Shown piece by piece: positions 1 through 6,440 of a stretch of 7,721 bases of DNA; position 1 is the stretch's first letter, and every line of letters starts with the position of its first letter. The notes under the pieces are model-generated. The model saw only the letters and a program-made list of their open reading frames with translations, did no database searches and was not told where the DNA came from. Origin of the DNA: an uncultured Microbacterium sp. (GTDB lineage: Bacteria > Actinomycetota > Actinomycetes > Actinomycetales > Microbacteriaceae); contig CALANM010000054.1 in NCBI GenBank assembly GCA_937926065.1, forward strand, positions 1 through 7,721. Direction: 5' to 3'. Both the position numbers and the translations under genes were made by a program.

Positions 1-1
1 G

Positions 2-64
2 CAGGCGGCGCGTGAGGCCCGTGAGCGCACGGGTCGCGACGATGCCTCCAACTCCCACACCTGA
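2..64 (+). CDS. 3' end of an upstream gene (partial, unidentified)
   Basis: A reading frame open from the left edge of the window ends at TGA 62-64 after 20 codons. The visible peptide is hydrophilic and rich in Ala, Arg and Glu (QAAREARERTGRDD...), as expected for the soluble C-terminal tail of an actinobacterial protein, and most of its third codon positions are G or C. The other two forward frames give no better candidate: one stops at 13-15. No domain is visible, so no function can be proposed. It could be a chance open frame, because 20 codons is short in DNA this GC-rich. Confidence 0.35.
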   Translation, partial: QAAREARERTGRDDASNSHT

Positions 65-103
65 TGTCAGGGGTATTCACGCGGACCTCATAGGCCACAG
101 AGG

Positions 104-133
104 TTTACACCGGTTCACTCAAGCCAATAGGCT
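104..133 (+). promoter_or_regulatory. Candidate sigma-70-type promoter for the HTH gene
   Basis: TTTACA (104-109) and TAGGCT (128-133) are separated by 18 nt, in a local patch that is more A/T-rich than the rest of the window. A start point near 140 would give a leader of about 35 nt before the ATG at 176. This is the only promoter in the window with a convincing -35 element. It is inferred from sequence alone. Confidence 0.5.
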
Positions 134-175
134 GGGGGGAGCATTCATTTTTTGGAATCGATCTGGGGAGATGGG

Positions 176-367
176 ATGCCGGAGTTGTCGGACGTGCGCT
201 TTCTGACCGTCGCCGAGGTGGCGGAGCTGATGCGCGTCTCAAAGATGACCGTGTACCGCCTGGTGCACGCCGGCGAGCTCCCCGCTGTGCGCTTCGGTCG
301 CAGCTACCGCGTTCCCGAGACCGCCGTCACGGCGGCCCTGCAAATGCCGGTTGCCGACGTCGGCTAG
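176..367 (+). CDS. Excisionase/BldC-like helix-turn-helix DNA-binding protein
   Basis: This 63-residue protein is almost entirely one winged helix-turn-helix domain of the excisionase/MerR-like type (HTH_17). Residues 9-21 (FLTVAEVAELMRV) and 22-31 form the two helices. LPAVRFGRSYRVPE (35-48) is the wing, with the Arg/Tyr pattern typical of the family. It should bind DNA as a small transcriptional regulator or nucleoid-type factor in the cytoplasm. The start at ATG 176 is chosen because GGGGAG (165-170) lies 5 nt upstream. A TTG at 152 would add eight residues but has no good ribosome site. From memory, a gene of this type sits next to the bS22 gene in many actinobacteria (Rv0500A-Rv0500B in M. 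tuberculosis), so the pairing supports the call. The target genes are unknown. The excisionase label describes the fold only, and no prophage is visible nearby. Confidence 0.85.
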   Translation: MPELSDVRFLTVAEVAELMRVSKMTVYRLVHAGELPAVRFGRSYRVPETAVTAALQMPVADVG

Positions 368-370
368 ACT
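365..370 (+). promoter_or_regulatory. Candidate -10 element at the HTH stop codon
   Basis: TAGACT overlaps the TAG stop of the HTH gene and matches the -10 hexamer in front of aspS, the phosphatase and ccsB. If used, transcription would begin near 377 and give bS22 its own leader of about 73 nt, which contains the hairpin at 403-423. No recognisable -35 lies upstream, so the call is weak. Confidence 0.3.
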
Positions 371-402
371 GTCCTGAGGCATTTTTCGACGTGCCTGATC
401 CC

Positions 403-423
403 GGACGCGAATCGATCGCGTCC
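403..423 (+). repeat. Perfect 8-bp inverted repeat in the bS22 leader
   Basis: GGACGCGA (403-410) and TCGCGTCC (416-423) are exact reverse complements around the 5-nt loop ATCGA. The structure lies between the HTH stop and the bS22 ribosome site. There is no T-tract after it. It could be an attenuator, an RNA leader element, or an operator for a dimeric regulator such as the adjacent HTH protein. The sequence alone does not decide between these. Confidence 0.6.
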
Positions 424-449
424 AGACCCCTGACTTAGTGAGGTTTTCC

Positions 450-548
450 GTGGGTTCTGTCATTAAGAAGCGCCGCAAGCGCATGGCGAAGAAGAAGCAC
501 CGCAAGCTGCTTCGCAAGACTCGCCACCAGCGCCGCAACAAGAAGTAA
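450..548 (+). CDS. Small ribosomal subunit protein bS22 (AURKAIP1/COX24 domain)
   Basis: This 32-residue protein begins GSVIKKRRKRMAKKKHRKLL, and 18 of its 32 residues are Lys or Arg. That is the signature of the AURKAIP1/COX24-domain proteins of actinobacteria, seen as bS22 in mycobacterial 70S ribosome structures. It differs at only a few positions from the M. tuberculosis Rv0500B sequence as I remember it. The mature protein should be buried in 16S rRNA of the 30S subunit. The start is GTG 450, supported by GTGAGG (438-443) 6 nt upstream; the stop is TAA 546-548. The gene is short and starts with GTG, so automated callers can miss it. The preceding HTH gene and the following hairpin suggest a short ribosomal-protein transcription unit. 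Confidence 0.93.
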   Translation: MGSVIKKRRKRMAKKKHRKLLRKTRHQRRNKK

Positions 549-568
549 GTCGCGGCAAAAAGACACCG

Positions 569-617
569 AGCGCCCCAGGCACTCCGGCCCTCCGGCCGGA
601 GATCGTCGAGGGGCGCT
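569..617 (+). terminator. Nested hairpin after bS22, probable terminator
   Basis: There are two stems, one inside the other. The inner stem is CTCCGGCC (582-589) with GGCCGGAG (594-601) around a 4-nt loop, and the outer stem is AGCGCCCC (569-576) with GGGGCGCT (610-617). Both are perfect 8-bp pairings. The downstream sequence TCGTGTTG is only weakly T-rich, which is common for actinobacterial terminators. It begins 21 nt after the bS22 stop and ends before the glutaredoxin promoter, which fits separation of two transcription units. Confidence 0.65.
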
Positions 618-622
618 TCGTG

Positions 623-655
623 TTGACCGTGGCATCCGCACGGGTGCGGCAGGAT
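623..655 (+). promoter_or_regulatory. Candidate leaderless promoter of the glutaredoxin gene
   Basis: CAGGAT (650-655) ends 6 nt before the GTG start at 662, the same distance as the TAGACT hexamers of the phosphatase and ccsB. TTGACC (623-628) could be the -35 element, although the 21-nt spacer is longer than usual. If used, transcription would begin at or next to the start codon. AGGA (651-654) could instead act as a Shine-Dalgarno site on a longer transcript, so both readings remain open. Confidence 0.4.
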
Positions 656-661
656 GGAACC

Positions 662-925
662 GTGACGAACGTGACGATCATCTCCAAGCCCGACTGCCAC
701 CTGTGCGACGTCGCGCGGGAGATCATCGAGAGCGTCGTCGCCGACCTGCCCGATGGCGACGAGGTCCAGGTCGAGGAGCTGTCTATCCTCGAAGACCCCG
801 CCCTCTATCAGCAGTGGTGGGAGAAGATCCCGGTCGTGCTCATCGACGGCACGTTCCACGCACACTGGCGAGTGTCAGCCGACCGGCTGCGCAGCGCCCT
901 CACCGAATCCGAAGGAGCCCGATGA
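662..925 (+). CDS. Glutaredoxin family thiol-disulfide protein
   Basis: This 87-residue cytoplasmic protein has a complete thioredoxin-like fold of the small glutaredoxin-like class (the PF05768 type). It has a first strand VTIISKP, a CHLC active site at residues 12-15, a helix, a second strand VQVEELSI (35-42), and the cis-proline segment KIPVVLIDG (55-63). It should catalyse thiol-disulfide exchange, but no partner can be named. The start GTG 662 gives the length normal for the family. The upstream in-frame GTG at 620 would add 14 residues that do not resemble the fold and would begin right at the foot of the terminator hairpin. The stop overlaps the next start as ATGA (922-925), so the two proteins are probably translated from one message. 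Confidence 0.88.
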   Translation: MTNVTIISKPDCHLCDVAREIIESVVADLPDGDEVQVEELSILEDPALYQQWWEKIPVVLIDGTFHAHWRVSADRLRSALTESEGAR

Positions 926-1221
926 TCCGCCACGTCGTCGCCTGGAAGCTCGCGGCCGAAGACGCCGAGACCCGCGCCGAGCACGCCGCCGAGGTGTCGC
1001 GTCGACTCCGCAGCCTCGTCGGCGTCGTGCCCTCGATCCGCGAGCTGTCGGTAGGCCCCAACGTCGCCTATGCGCACCAGAACGTCGACGTCGCCGTCGT
1101 CATGGACTTCGACGACATCGCCGGCCTCGACGAGTACCAGTCGCACCCCGCCCACACGGAGGTCGGCGCGTACATCCGCAGCGTCGTCAGCGGACGCATG
1201 TCCGTCGACTTCGAAGTGTGA
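922..1221 (+). CDS. Dabb (stress-responsive alpha/beta-barrel) family protein
   Basis: This 99-residue protein has the layout of a single Dabb domain: a first strand with the typical IRHVVAWKL (2-10), a helix rich in Ala/Glu/Arg (12-31), the VPSIRELSVGPN segment (36-47), strand VDVAVVMDFDD (55-65), and the EYQSHPAHTEVGAYIR stretch (71-86). Family members are small dimeric ferredoxin-like barrels. Some are enzymes and many are called stress-responsive without a known substrate, so no reaction is assigned. The start is ATG 922, with AAGGAG (912-917) 4 nt upstream, inside the end of the glutaredoxin gene. The 4-nt overlap points to translational coupling. The stop at 1219-1221 faces the aspS stop across 6 bp. 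Confidence 0.88.
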   Translation: MIRHVVAWKLAAEDAETRAEHAAEVSRRLRSLVGVVPSIRELSVGPNVAYAHQNVDVAVVMDFDDIAGLDEYQSHPAHTEVGAYIRSVVSGRMSVDFEV

Positions 1222-1227
1222 CCCCGA

Positions 1228-2568
<1,341 letters not shown>

Positions 2569-2574
2569 AGTCGG

Positions 2575-2588
2575 CAAGTCTACGTGGG
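2575..2588 (-). promoter_or_regulatory. aspS promoter: -10 within a 14-bp inverted-repeat arm
   Basis: On the minus strand this reads CCCACGTAGACTTG. The -10-like TAGACT occupies 2582-2577 and ends 8 nt before the GTG at 2568, so the aspS transcript would have almost no leader. No Shine-Dalgarno sequence precedes that GTG, which agrees with leaderless initiation. The same 14 bases recur in mirror orientation at 2670-2683 in front of the phosphatase gene. Confidence 0.55.
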
Positions 2589-2604
2589 CCCGCGCCGGCA
2601 TCCC

Positions 2605-2646
2605 GCCCCCTCGCACCGCGACGCGCTCGCCGTCGCCGCAGGGGGC
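2605..2646. repeat. Nested inverted repeats at the centre of the divergent region
   Basis: GCCCCCT (2605-2611) pairs with AGGGGGC (2640-2646), and inside it GCGACG (2618-2623) pairs with CGTCGC (2631-2636) around a 7-nt loop. Both are centred within a few bases of the midpoint of the outer 14-bp repeat (2575-2588 and 2670-2683), so the whole aspS/phosphatase intergenic region is roughly symmetric. It could serve as an operator or a transcriptional insulator. Confidence 0.5.
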
Positions 2647-2669
2647 TTTCAGGACTCCCATAGACACCT

Positions 2670-2683
2670 CCCACGTAGACTTG
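2670..2683 (+). promoter_or_regulatory. Phosphatase/ccs operon promoter: -10 within a 14-bp repeat arm
   Basis: CCCACGTAGACTTG contains TAGACT (2676-2681), which ends exactly 6 nt before the GTG start at 2688. No Shine-Dalgarno sequence precedes the GTG. Together these indicate a leaderless transcript that would begin at or next to the start codon and drive the whole downstream cluster. No clear -35 element is seen. An offset TAGAC (2661-2665) lies 15 nt upstream in a similar context. Confidence 0.6.
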
Positions 2684-2687
2684 AGCC

Positions 2688-3317
2688 GTGCCCGCCGATC
2701 GCCTCCATCTCGTGCGCCATGGGGAGGTCTACAACCCCCAGCGCGTGCTGTATGGACGGCTGCCGAACTTCCGCCTCAGCGACGACGGACGGCGCATGGC
2801 CCGATCGGCCGCCGAGCACATCCGCGACCTGGGTCGTCCCGTCACAGCCCTCTACGCGTCGCCCCTGCAGCGCACGCGCGAGTCAGCCGAGCCGTTCGCC
2901 GAGCTGTTCGGCATCGAGCCGGTGATCGAGGAGCGCATCATCGAGCCGACGAACGTGTTCGAAGGACGCCGCATGAGACGCGCGCTCATGAACCCCGTCA
3001 ACTGGTATCACCTGCGCTCGCCGTCGAAGCCCAGCTGGGGCGAGGCCTATCTCGACGTCGTCGCCCGCATGGACGGCGCGATGCGCGACGCGTGGGATGC
3101 CGTCGACTCCGGCGACGTCGTGCTCGTGTCGCACCAGCTTCCGATCTGGATCACGCACCTCGCCGTCGCGAAGGCGCCGCTGCGCCACGACCCGCGCCAG
3201 CGGCGGTGCGCGCTGTCGTCGGTCACGAGCTTCGAGCGCGACGGCATCGGCTGGAGCGAGGTCGCCTACGCGGAGCCCGCGCACGTGGCCGGAGCGATCG
3301 ACGTGGGGGCGGTGTGA
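2688..3317 (+). CDS. Histidine phosphatase (phosphoglycerate mutase-like) family protein
   Basis: This 209-residue cytoplasmic enzyme has the full set of active-site residues of the family. LVRHGE (8-13) carries the phosphate-accepting His11 and Arg10, SPLQRTRES (58-66) carries Arg62, the likely proton donor is a Glu in EERIIEPTNVFEG (81-93), and VSHQLP (147-152) carries the second His149. It should remove phosphate from a small molecule or protein; the substrate is unknown, and the fold alone does not show mutase activity. The GTG at 2688 places the RHG motif at the normal distance from the N-terminus. Its stop shares one base with the tlpA-like start (TGATG, 3315-3319), so it is coupled to the cytochrome maturation genes. 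The same order occurs at Rv0525-Rv0529 of M. tuberculosis, which supports a conserved but unexplained link. Confidence 0.92.
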   Translation: MPADRLHLVRHGEVYNPQRVLYGRLPNFRLSDDGRRMARSAAEHIRDLGRPVTALYASPLQRTRESAEPFAELFGIEPVIEERIIEPTNVFEGRRMRRALMNPVNWYHLRSPSKPSWGEAYLDVVARMDGAMRDAWDAVDSGDVVLVSHQLPIWITHLAVAKAPLRHDPRQRRCALSSVTSFERDGIGWSEVAYAEPAHVAGAIDVGAV

Positions 3318-3928
3318 TGGGCCTGTCCACCCTGCGGCGTGCGGCGGCATCCGTCGTCGCTGCCGCGCTCGCCGTCTCTCTCGTCGCGTGCAGCGACGTC
3401 AGCGCCGGGATCTCCGACGAATACAAGCAGGGCACCAACCAGGGCTTCGTGTCGGGCGACGGCCGCGTGCAGGAGATCCCCGCCCACGAGCGCGGCGAGT
3501 CGATCGAGTTCACCGGCACCGCCGTCGACGGCTCGACGCTGTCGAGCGCCGACTTCGCCGGTGACGTGCTCGTGCTCAACTTCTGGTACGCCGGGTGCGG
3601 CCCGTGCCGCGTCGAAGCGCCGATCCTGCAGGAGACCTTCACCCGCTACGCCGACGAGGGCGCGCACTTCCTCGGCGTGAACATCTACGACGGCCCCGAG
3701 CAGGCGACCTCCTTCGAGGAGAAGTTCGGCATCACCTACCCGTCGCTGCTCGCGCGCGAAGACGCCGAGCTGAAGCTCGCCTTCGCGTCGTGGACGCCCC
3801 TGAGCGCCGTGCCGATCACGCTCGTGCTCGACCGCCAGGGCCGCGTCGCCGCGCGCTTCATCGGCGCCGTCCGCGACGACACGTCGCTGCCCACGATCGT
3901 CGGCGACGTGCTCGCGGAGGAGCTGTGA
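3317..3928 (+). CDS. TlpA/ResA-like thioredoxin-fold lipoprotein
   Basis: This 203-residue protein has a positively charged N-terminus, a hydrophobic stretch (9-24) and a lipobox LVAC with Cys25, so it should be an exported lipoprotein anchored on the outer face of the membrane. A TlpA/AhpC-type thioredoxin domain follows. It has VLVLNFWYAGCGPCRVEAP (84-102) with the redox pair Cys94/Cys97, and the cis-proline loop SAVPITLVLDRQGR with Pro166. The expected role is reduction of the cysteine pair in apocytochrome c before haem attachment, using electrons delivered by CcdA. ATG 3317 overlaps the previous stop by one base, and GGGGGCGG (3305-3312) is a usable ribosome site 4 nt upstream. Its stop overlaps the ccdA start as GTGA. 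ResA-like is preferred over a general thiol oxidase because of its neighbours. Confidence 0.93.
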   Translation: MGLSTLRRAAASVVAAALAVSLVACSDVSAGISDEYKQGTNQGFVSGDGRVQEIPAHERGESIEFTGTAVDGSTLSSADFAGDVLVLNFWYAGCGPCRVEAPILQETFTRYADEGAHFLGVNIYDGPEQATSFEEKFGITYPSLLAREDAELKLAFASWTPLSAVPITLVLDRQGRVAARFIGAVRDDTSLPTIVGDVLAEEL

Positions 3929-4716
3929 ACCCGGGCCAGATCGTCCTCGACGGCTCCCTCTGGCTCGCGATCCCCGTCGCGCTGCTGGCGGGGCTCGTGT
4001 CGTTCCTGTCCCCGTGCGTGCTGCCGCTCGTGCCCGGCTACCTCGGCTTCCTCGGCGGCGCCGTCACGGGATCGCGTGGCGCGGCATCCGGCGGCCTGGC
4101 ATCCGGCGGAGCGAGCAGCGGCACGACCGCCGCGGCAACCCGCAGCCGGCTCGTCGTGGGCGTGCTGCTGTTCATCGCCGGCTTCACTCTCGTCTTCGTC
4201 GCGATGGGAGTGCTCGCCGGCACGATGGGGCGCTTCTTCGTGCAGTACGGCGACGTCATCACGCGTGTCCTCGGCGTGGTCGTGATCCTCCTCGGCCTCG
4301 TGTTCGTCGGGGTGTTCGGCATCGCCCAGCGCACCGTCAAGCCGCAGGTGCGGAACGGACTCGGCCTCATCGGAGCGCCCCTCCTCGGCGTCGCGATGGG
4401 CGTCGGCTGGGCCCCCTGCATCGGCCCCACCTACACGGCGATCCTGTCGATCTCGTTCACGCAGGCCGACCCGTGGCGCGCCGTGGTGCTCGCCGCCGTG
4501 TACTCGCTGGGCCTCGGCATCCCGTTCCTGCTCATCGCGCTCGGCTTCGGCTGGGCCTCGCGGTCGGTGGCGTTCTTCCGCCGCCACATCCGCGCCGTCA
4601 ACCTCATCGGAGGAGTGCTGCTGATCGTGCTCGGTGTGCTGATGGTCACGGGTGTGTGGACCCTGCTCATGTCGTCGCTGACGGGGGTGATCGGCAGTGT
4701 CGAACTCCCGCTCTGA
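3925..4716 (+). CDS. ccdA: CcdA-type transmembrane thiol-disulfide carrier
   Basis: This 263-residue membrane protein has about six transmembrane segments. Cys31 lies in SFLSPCVLPLVPGYLGF (26-42) and Cys165 in GVGWAPCIGP (159-168). These are the two conserved cysteines of the CcdA/DsbD-beta family, each in its proline-flanked membrane motif. The protein accepts electrons from cytoplasmic thioredoxin and passes them to the outward-facing TlpA-like lipoprotein encoded just upstream. The start is GTG 3925, in the 4-nt overlap with the preceding stop, with GGAGGAG (3916-3922) just upstream. Residues 49-74, between the first two membrane segments, form a long Gly/Ala/Ser/Thr-rich loop partly encoded by two copies of GGCATCCGGCGG (4083-4094 and 4098-4109), which looks like local tandem duplication. 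The last 20 nt overlap the resB start. Confidence 0.94.
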   Translation: MNPGQIVLDGSLWLAIPVALLAGLVSFLSPCVLPLVPGYLGFLGGAVTGSRGAASGGLASGGASSGTTAAATRSRLVVGVLLFIAGFTLVFVAMGVLAGTMGRFFVQYGDVITRVLGVVVILLGLVFVGVFGIAQRTVKPQVRNGLGLIGAPLLGVAMGVGWAPCIGPTYTAILSISFTQADPWRAVVLAAVYSLGLGIPFLLIALGFGWASRSVAFFRRHIRAVNLIGGVLLIVLGVLMVTGVWTLLMSSLTGVIGSVELPL

Positions 4717-6436
4717 CGCCACCGAGACCGCCGACGCCCGCGAAGCCCGCGAAGCGCGCACCGCCGATCCGCTCCGTCCGCGCGACCACGCCGACGCCGA
4801 CGACCTCGGGACCGGCGTGGCCCAGCCGAAGCTCGGGTTCACCGGGTGGCTGCGCTGGGGGTGGCGGCAGCTCACCAGCATGCGCACCGCCCTCGTGCTG
4901 CTCCTGCTGCTCGCGATCGCCGCGATCCCGGGCTCGATCGTGCCGCAGCGCTCCGCCGACCCCAACGGCGTGACGCAGTGGCGCACCGACAACCCTGACC
5001 TGTTCCCCGTGCTCGACGCGCTGCAGATGTTCGACGTGTACACGTCGGCGTGGTTCTCCGCGATCTACATCCTGCTGTTCGTGTCGCTCATCGGCTGCGT
5101 CATCCCGCGCACCAAGCACCACTGGAAGGCGATGCGGTCGCGTCCGCCGCGCACGCCCGCGCGCCTGTCGCGTCTCGACGACCACGCCGAGCGCACCGTC
5201 GAGCTCGCCCCCGGCACGGATGCCGAGGCCGCCGCCGCTGCGGCCGTGTCGATCGCCGAAGCGCAGCTGCGCAGAGCCGGCTACCGTGTCGAGCGCTACG
5301 ACGGGCGCGGCACGGCATCCGTCTCGGCCGAGCGCGGCTACCTCCGCGAGACCGGCAACCTCGTCTTCCACGGCGCGCTCGTGGGCGTGCTGCTGTCGGT
5401 CGGCATCGGAGGCGGTCTCACCTACACGGGTCAGACGGTCATCACCGAAGGGGACAGCTTCGTCAACTCGCTCGGCCTCGGCTACACGAGCTTCAACCCC
5501 GGCCGCTTCGTCGACGTCGACGACCTTCCGCCCTACGCCCTCACGCTCGACAGCTTCGACGTCACCTACACGCCGATCGGGCAGGCCGGTCAGGGGCAGG
5601 CGGGCGACTTCGCCGCGAACGTCACGATCACGCGACCAGGAGAAGACCCGCGACAGGATGCCGTGCGCGTCAACCACCCCGTCGAGCTCGCCGGCGACCG
5701 CGTCTACCTGATGGGCAACGGCTACGCGCCGACCATCACGGTGCGCGACGCCGACGGAGAGGTCGTCTTCCGTGAGGACGTCGAGTTCCTCCCACAGGAC
5801 AGCAACATGACATCGCTCGGCGTCGTGAAGGTCGCAGACGGCCTGCCGCAGCAGATGGGCCTCGTCGGCTTCTTCTACCCGACCGCCGCGAACCTCCACA
5901 CCGGCGCGCTCACGTCGGCGTTCGGAGACCTGCTCAACCCCGTGCTGACGCTCGACGTCTACGTCGGCGACCTCGGCATCGACGACGGCACGCCCCGCTC
6001 GGTGTACGCGCTCGACGTCGCCGACATGGAGCAGCTGACGGGCCGCGCCATCGACGTCGAGTCGCTCGAGCTCGCCCCCGGCGACACCGTCGACCTGCCG
6101 AACGGCCTCGGCACCGTGACGTTCGAAGACGCGACGGAAGACGGCGCCGCAGCGCCCGTCAAGCGCTACGTGTCCCTGTCGATCCACCGCGACGTCGGCG
6201 CACCGTGGGTGCTCGCCTTCGCCGTGCTCGCCGTGCTCGGCCTGCTCGCCGGACTGTTCGTGCCGCGCCGCCGCATGTGGGTGAAGGCGACGCCCGACGG
6301 CGACGCGCTCACGCTCGAGTACGCGGGCCTCGCCCGAGGCGAGGACCCTGCCATCGCCGACGCCGTAGAGCGGCTCGCCGCCGAGCACGGCGCCGCCCTC
6401 GCCGAGACGCTTCCGCAGACCCCGAAAGTAGACTGA
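4697..6436 (+). CDS. resB: ResB (Ccs1), cytochrome c biogenesis protein
   Basis: This 579-residue protein is one half of the system II haem exporter and cytochrome c synthase. A hydrophilic N-terminal tail of about 50 residues with a repeated AREA pattern is followed by membrane segments at about 64-82, 118-136 and 222-240. His225 in LVFHGALVGVLLS is a candidate haem ligand. A large extracellular domain (about 241-503) and a final membrane helix (503-523) come next, preceded by SIHRDVGAPWV (495-505), the family's conserved pre-helix segment. GTG 4697 is taken as the start because GGGGGTGA (4683-4690) lies 6 nt upstream. It begins 20 nt inside ccdA, so translation is probably coupled. The stop TGA (6434-6436) shares bases with a -10-like TAGACT for the next gene. 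The outer domain should present haem or hold apocytochrome. Confidence 0.93.
   Translation: MSNSRSDATETADAREAREARTADPLRPRDHADADDLGTGVAQPKLGFTGWLRWGWRQLTSMRTALVLLLLLAIAAIPGSIVPQRSADPNGVTQWRTDNPDLFPVLDALQMFDVYTSAWFSAIYILLFVSLIGCVIPRTKHHWKAMRSRPPRTPARLSRLDDHAERTVELAPGTDAEAAAAAAVSIAEAQLRRAGYRVERYDGRGTASVSAERGYLRETGNLVFHGALVGVLLSVGIGGGLTYTGQTVITEGDSFVNSLGLGYTSFNPGRFVDVDDLPPYALTLDSFDVTYTPIGQAGQGQAGDFAANVTITRPGEDPRQDAVRVNHPVELAGDRVYLMGNGYAPTITVRDADGEVVFREDVEFLPQDSNMTSLGVVKVADGLPQQMGLVGFFYPTAANLHTGALTSAFGDLLNPVLTLDVYVGDLGIDDGTPRSVYALDVADMEQLTGRAIDVESLELAPGDTVDLPNGLGTVTFEDATEDGAAAPVKRYVSLSIHRDVGAPWVLAFAVLAVLGLLAGLFVPRRRMWVKATPDGDALTLEYAGLARGEDPAIADAVERLAAEHGAALAETLPQTPKVD
6429..6434 (+). promoter_or_regulatory. 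Candidate internal leaderless promoter of ccsB
   Basis: TAGACT ends exactly 6 nt before the ccsB ATG at 6441, identical in hexamer and spacing to the phosphatase promoter, and it overlaps the resB stop. No Shine-Dalgarno sequence is visible in the bases before the ATG. This suggests that ccsB can be transcribed separately as a leaderless message. No good -35 is seen. Alternatively the hexamer simply arises from the codons for Val-Asp-stop. Confidence 0.45.
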
Positions 6437-6440
6437 TCCC

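Noticed and set aside
12..206. 64-codon open frame at the left end
   Set aside because: It spans the promoter region and the start of the HTH gene in another frame, and its composition does not resemble a protein.
176..367. Prophage or integrative element suggested by an excisionase-like gene
   Set aside because: No integrase, attachment repeats or foreign base composition nearby; HTH proteins of this type commonly sit beside bS22 as ordinary chromosomal genes.
620..661. Upstream GTG start at 620 for the glutaredoxin gene
   Set aside because: It would begin at the base of the terminator hairpin, add 14 unrelated residues, and cover the probable promoter.
239..865. Long minus-strand open frame across the HTH, bS22 and glutaredoxin genes
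   Set aside because: It runs antisense to three well-supported genes and through the terminator hairpin, shows no domain, and is explained by high GC content.
2569..2667. Longer aspS starting upstream of 2568, up to 2667
   Set aside because: The added residues do not look like part of the OB fold and would run through the candidate aspS promoter and the repeats. The ATG at 2601 with an upstream GAGGGGG remains a minor alternative.
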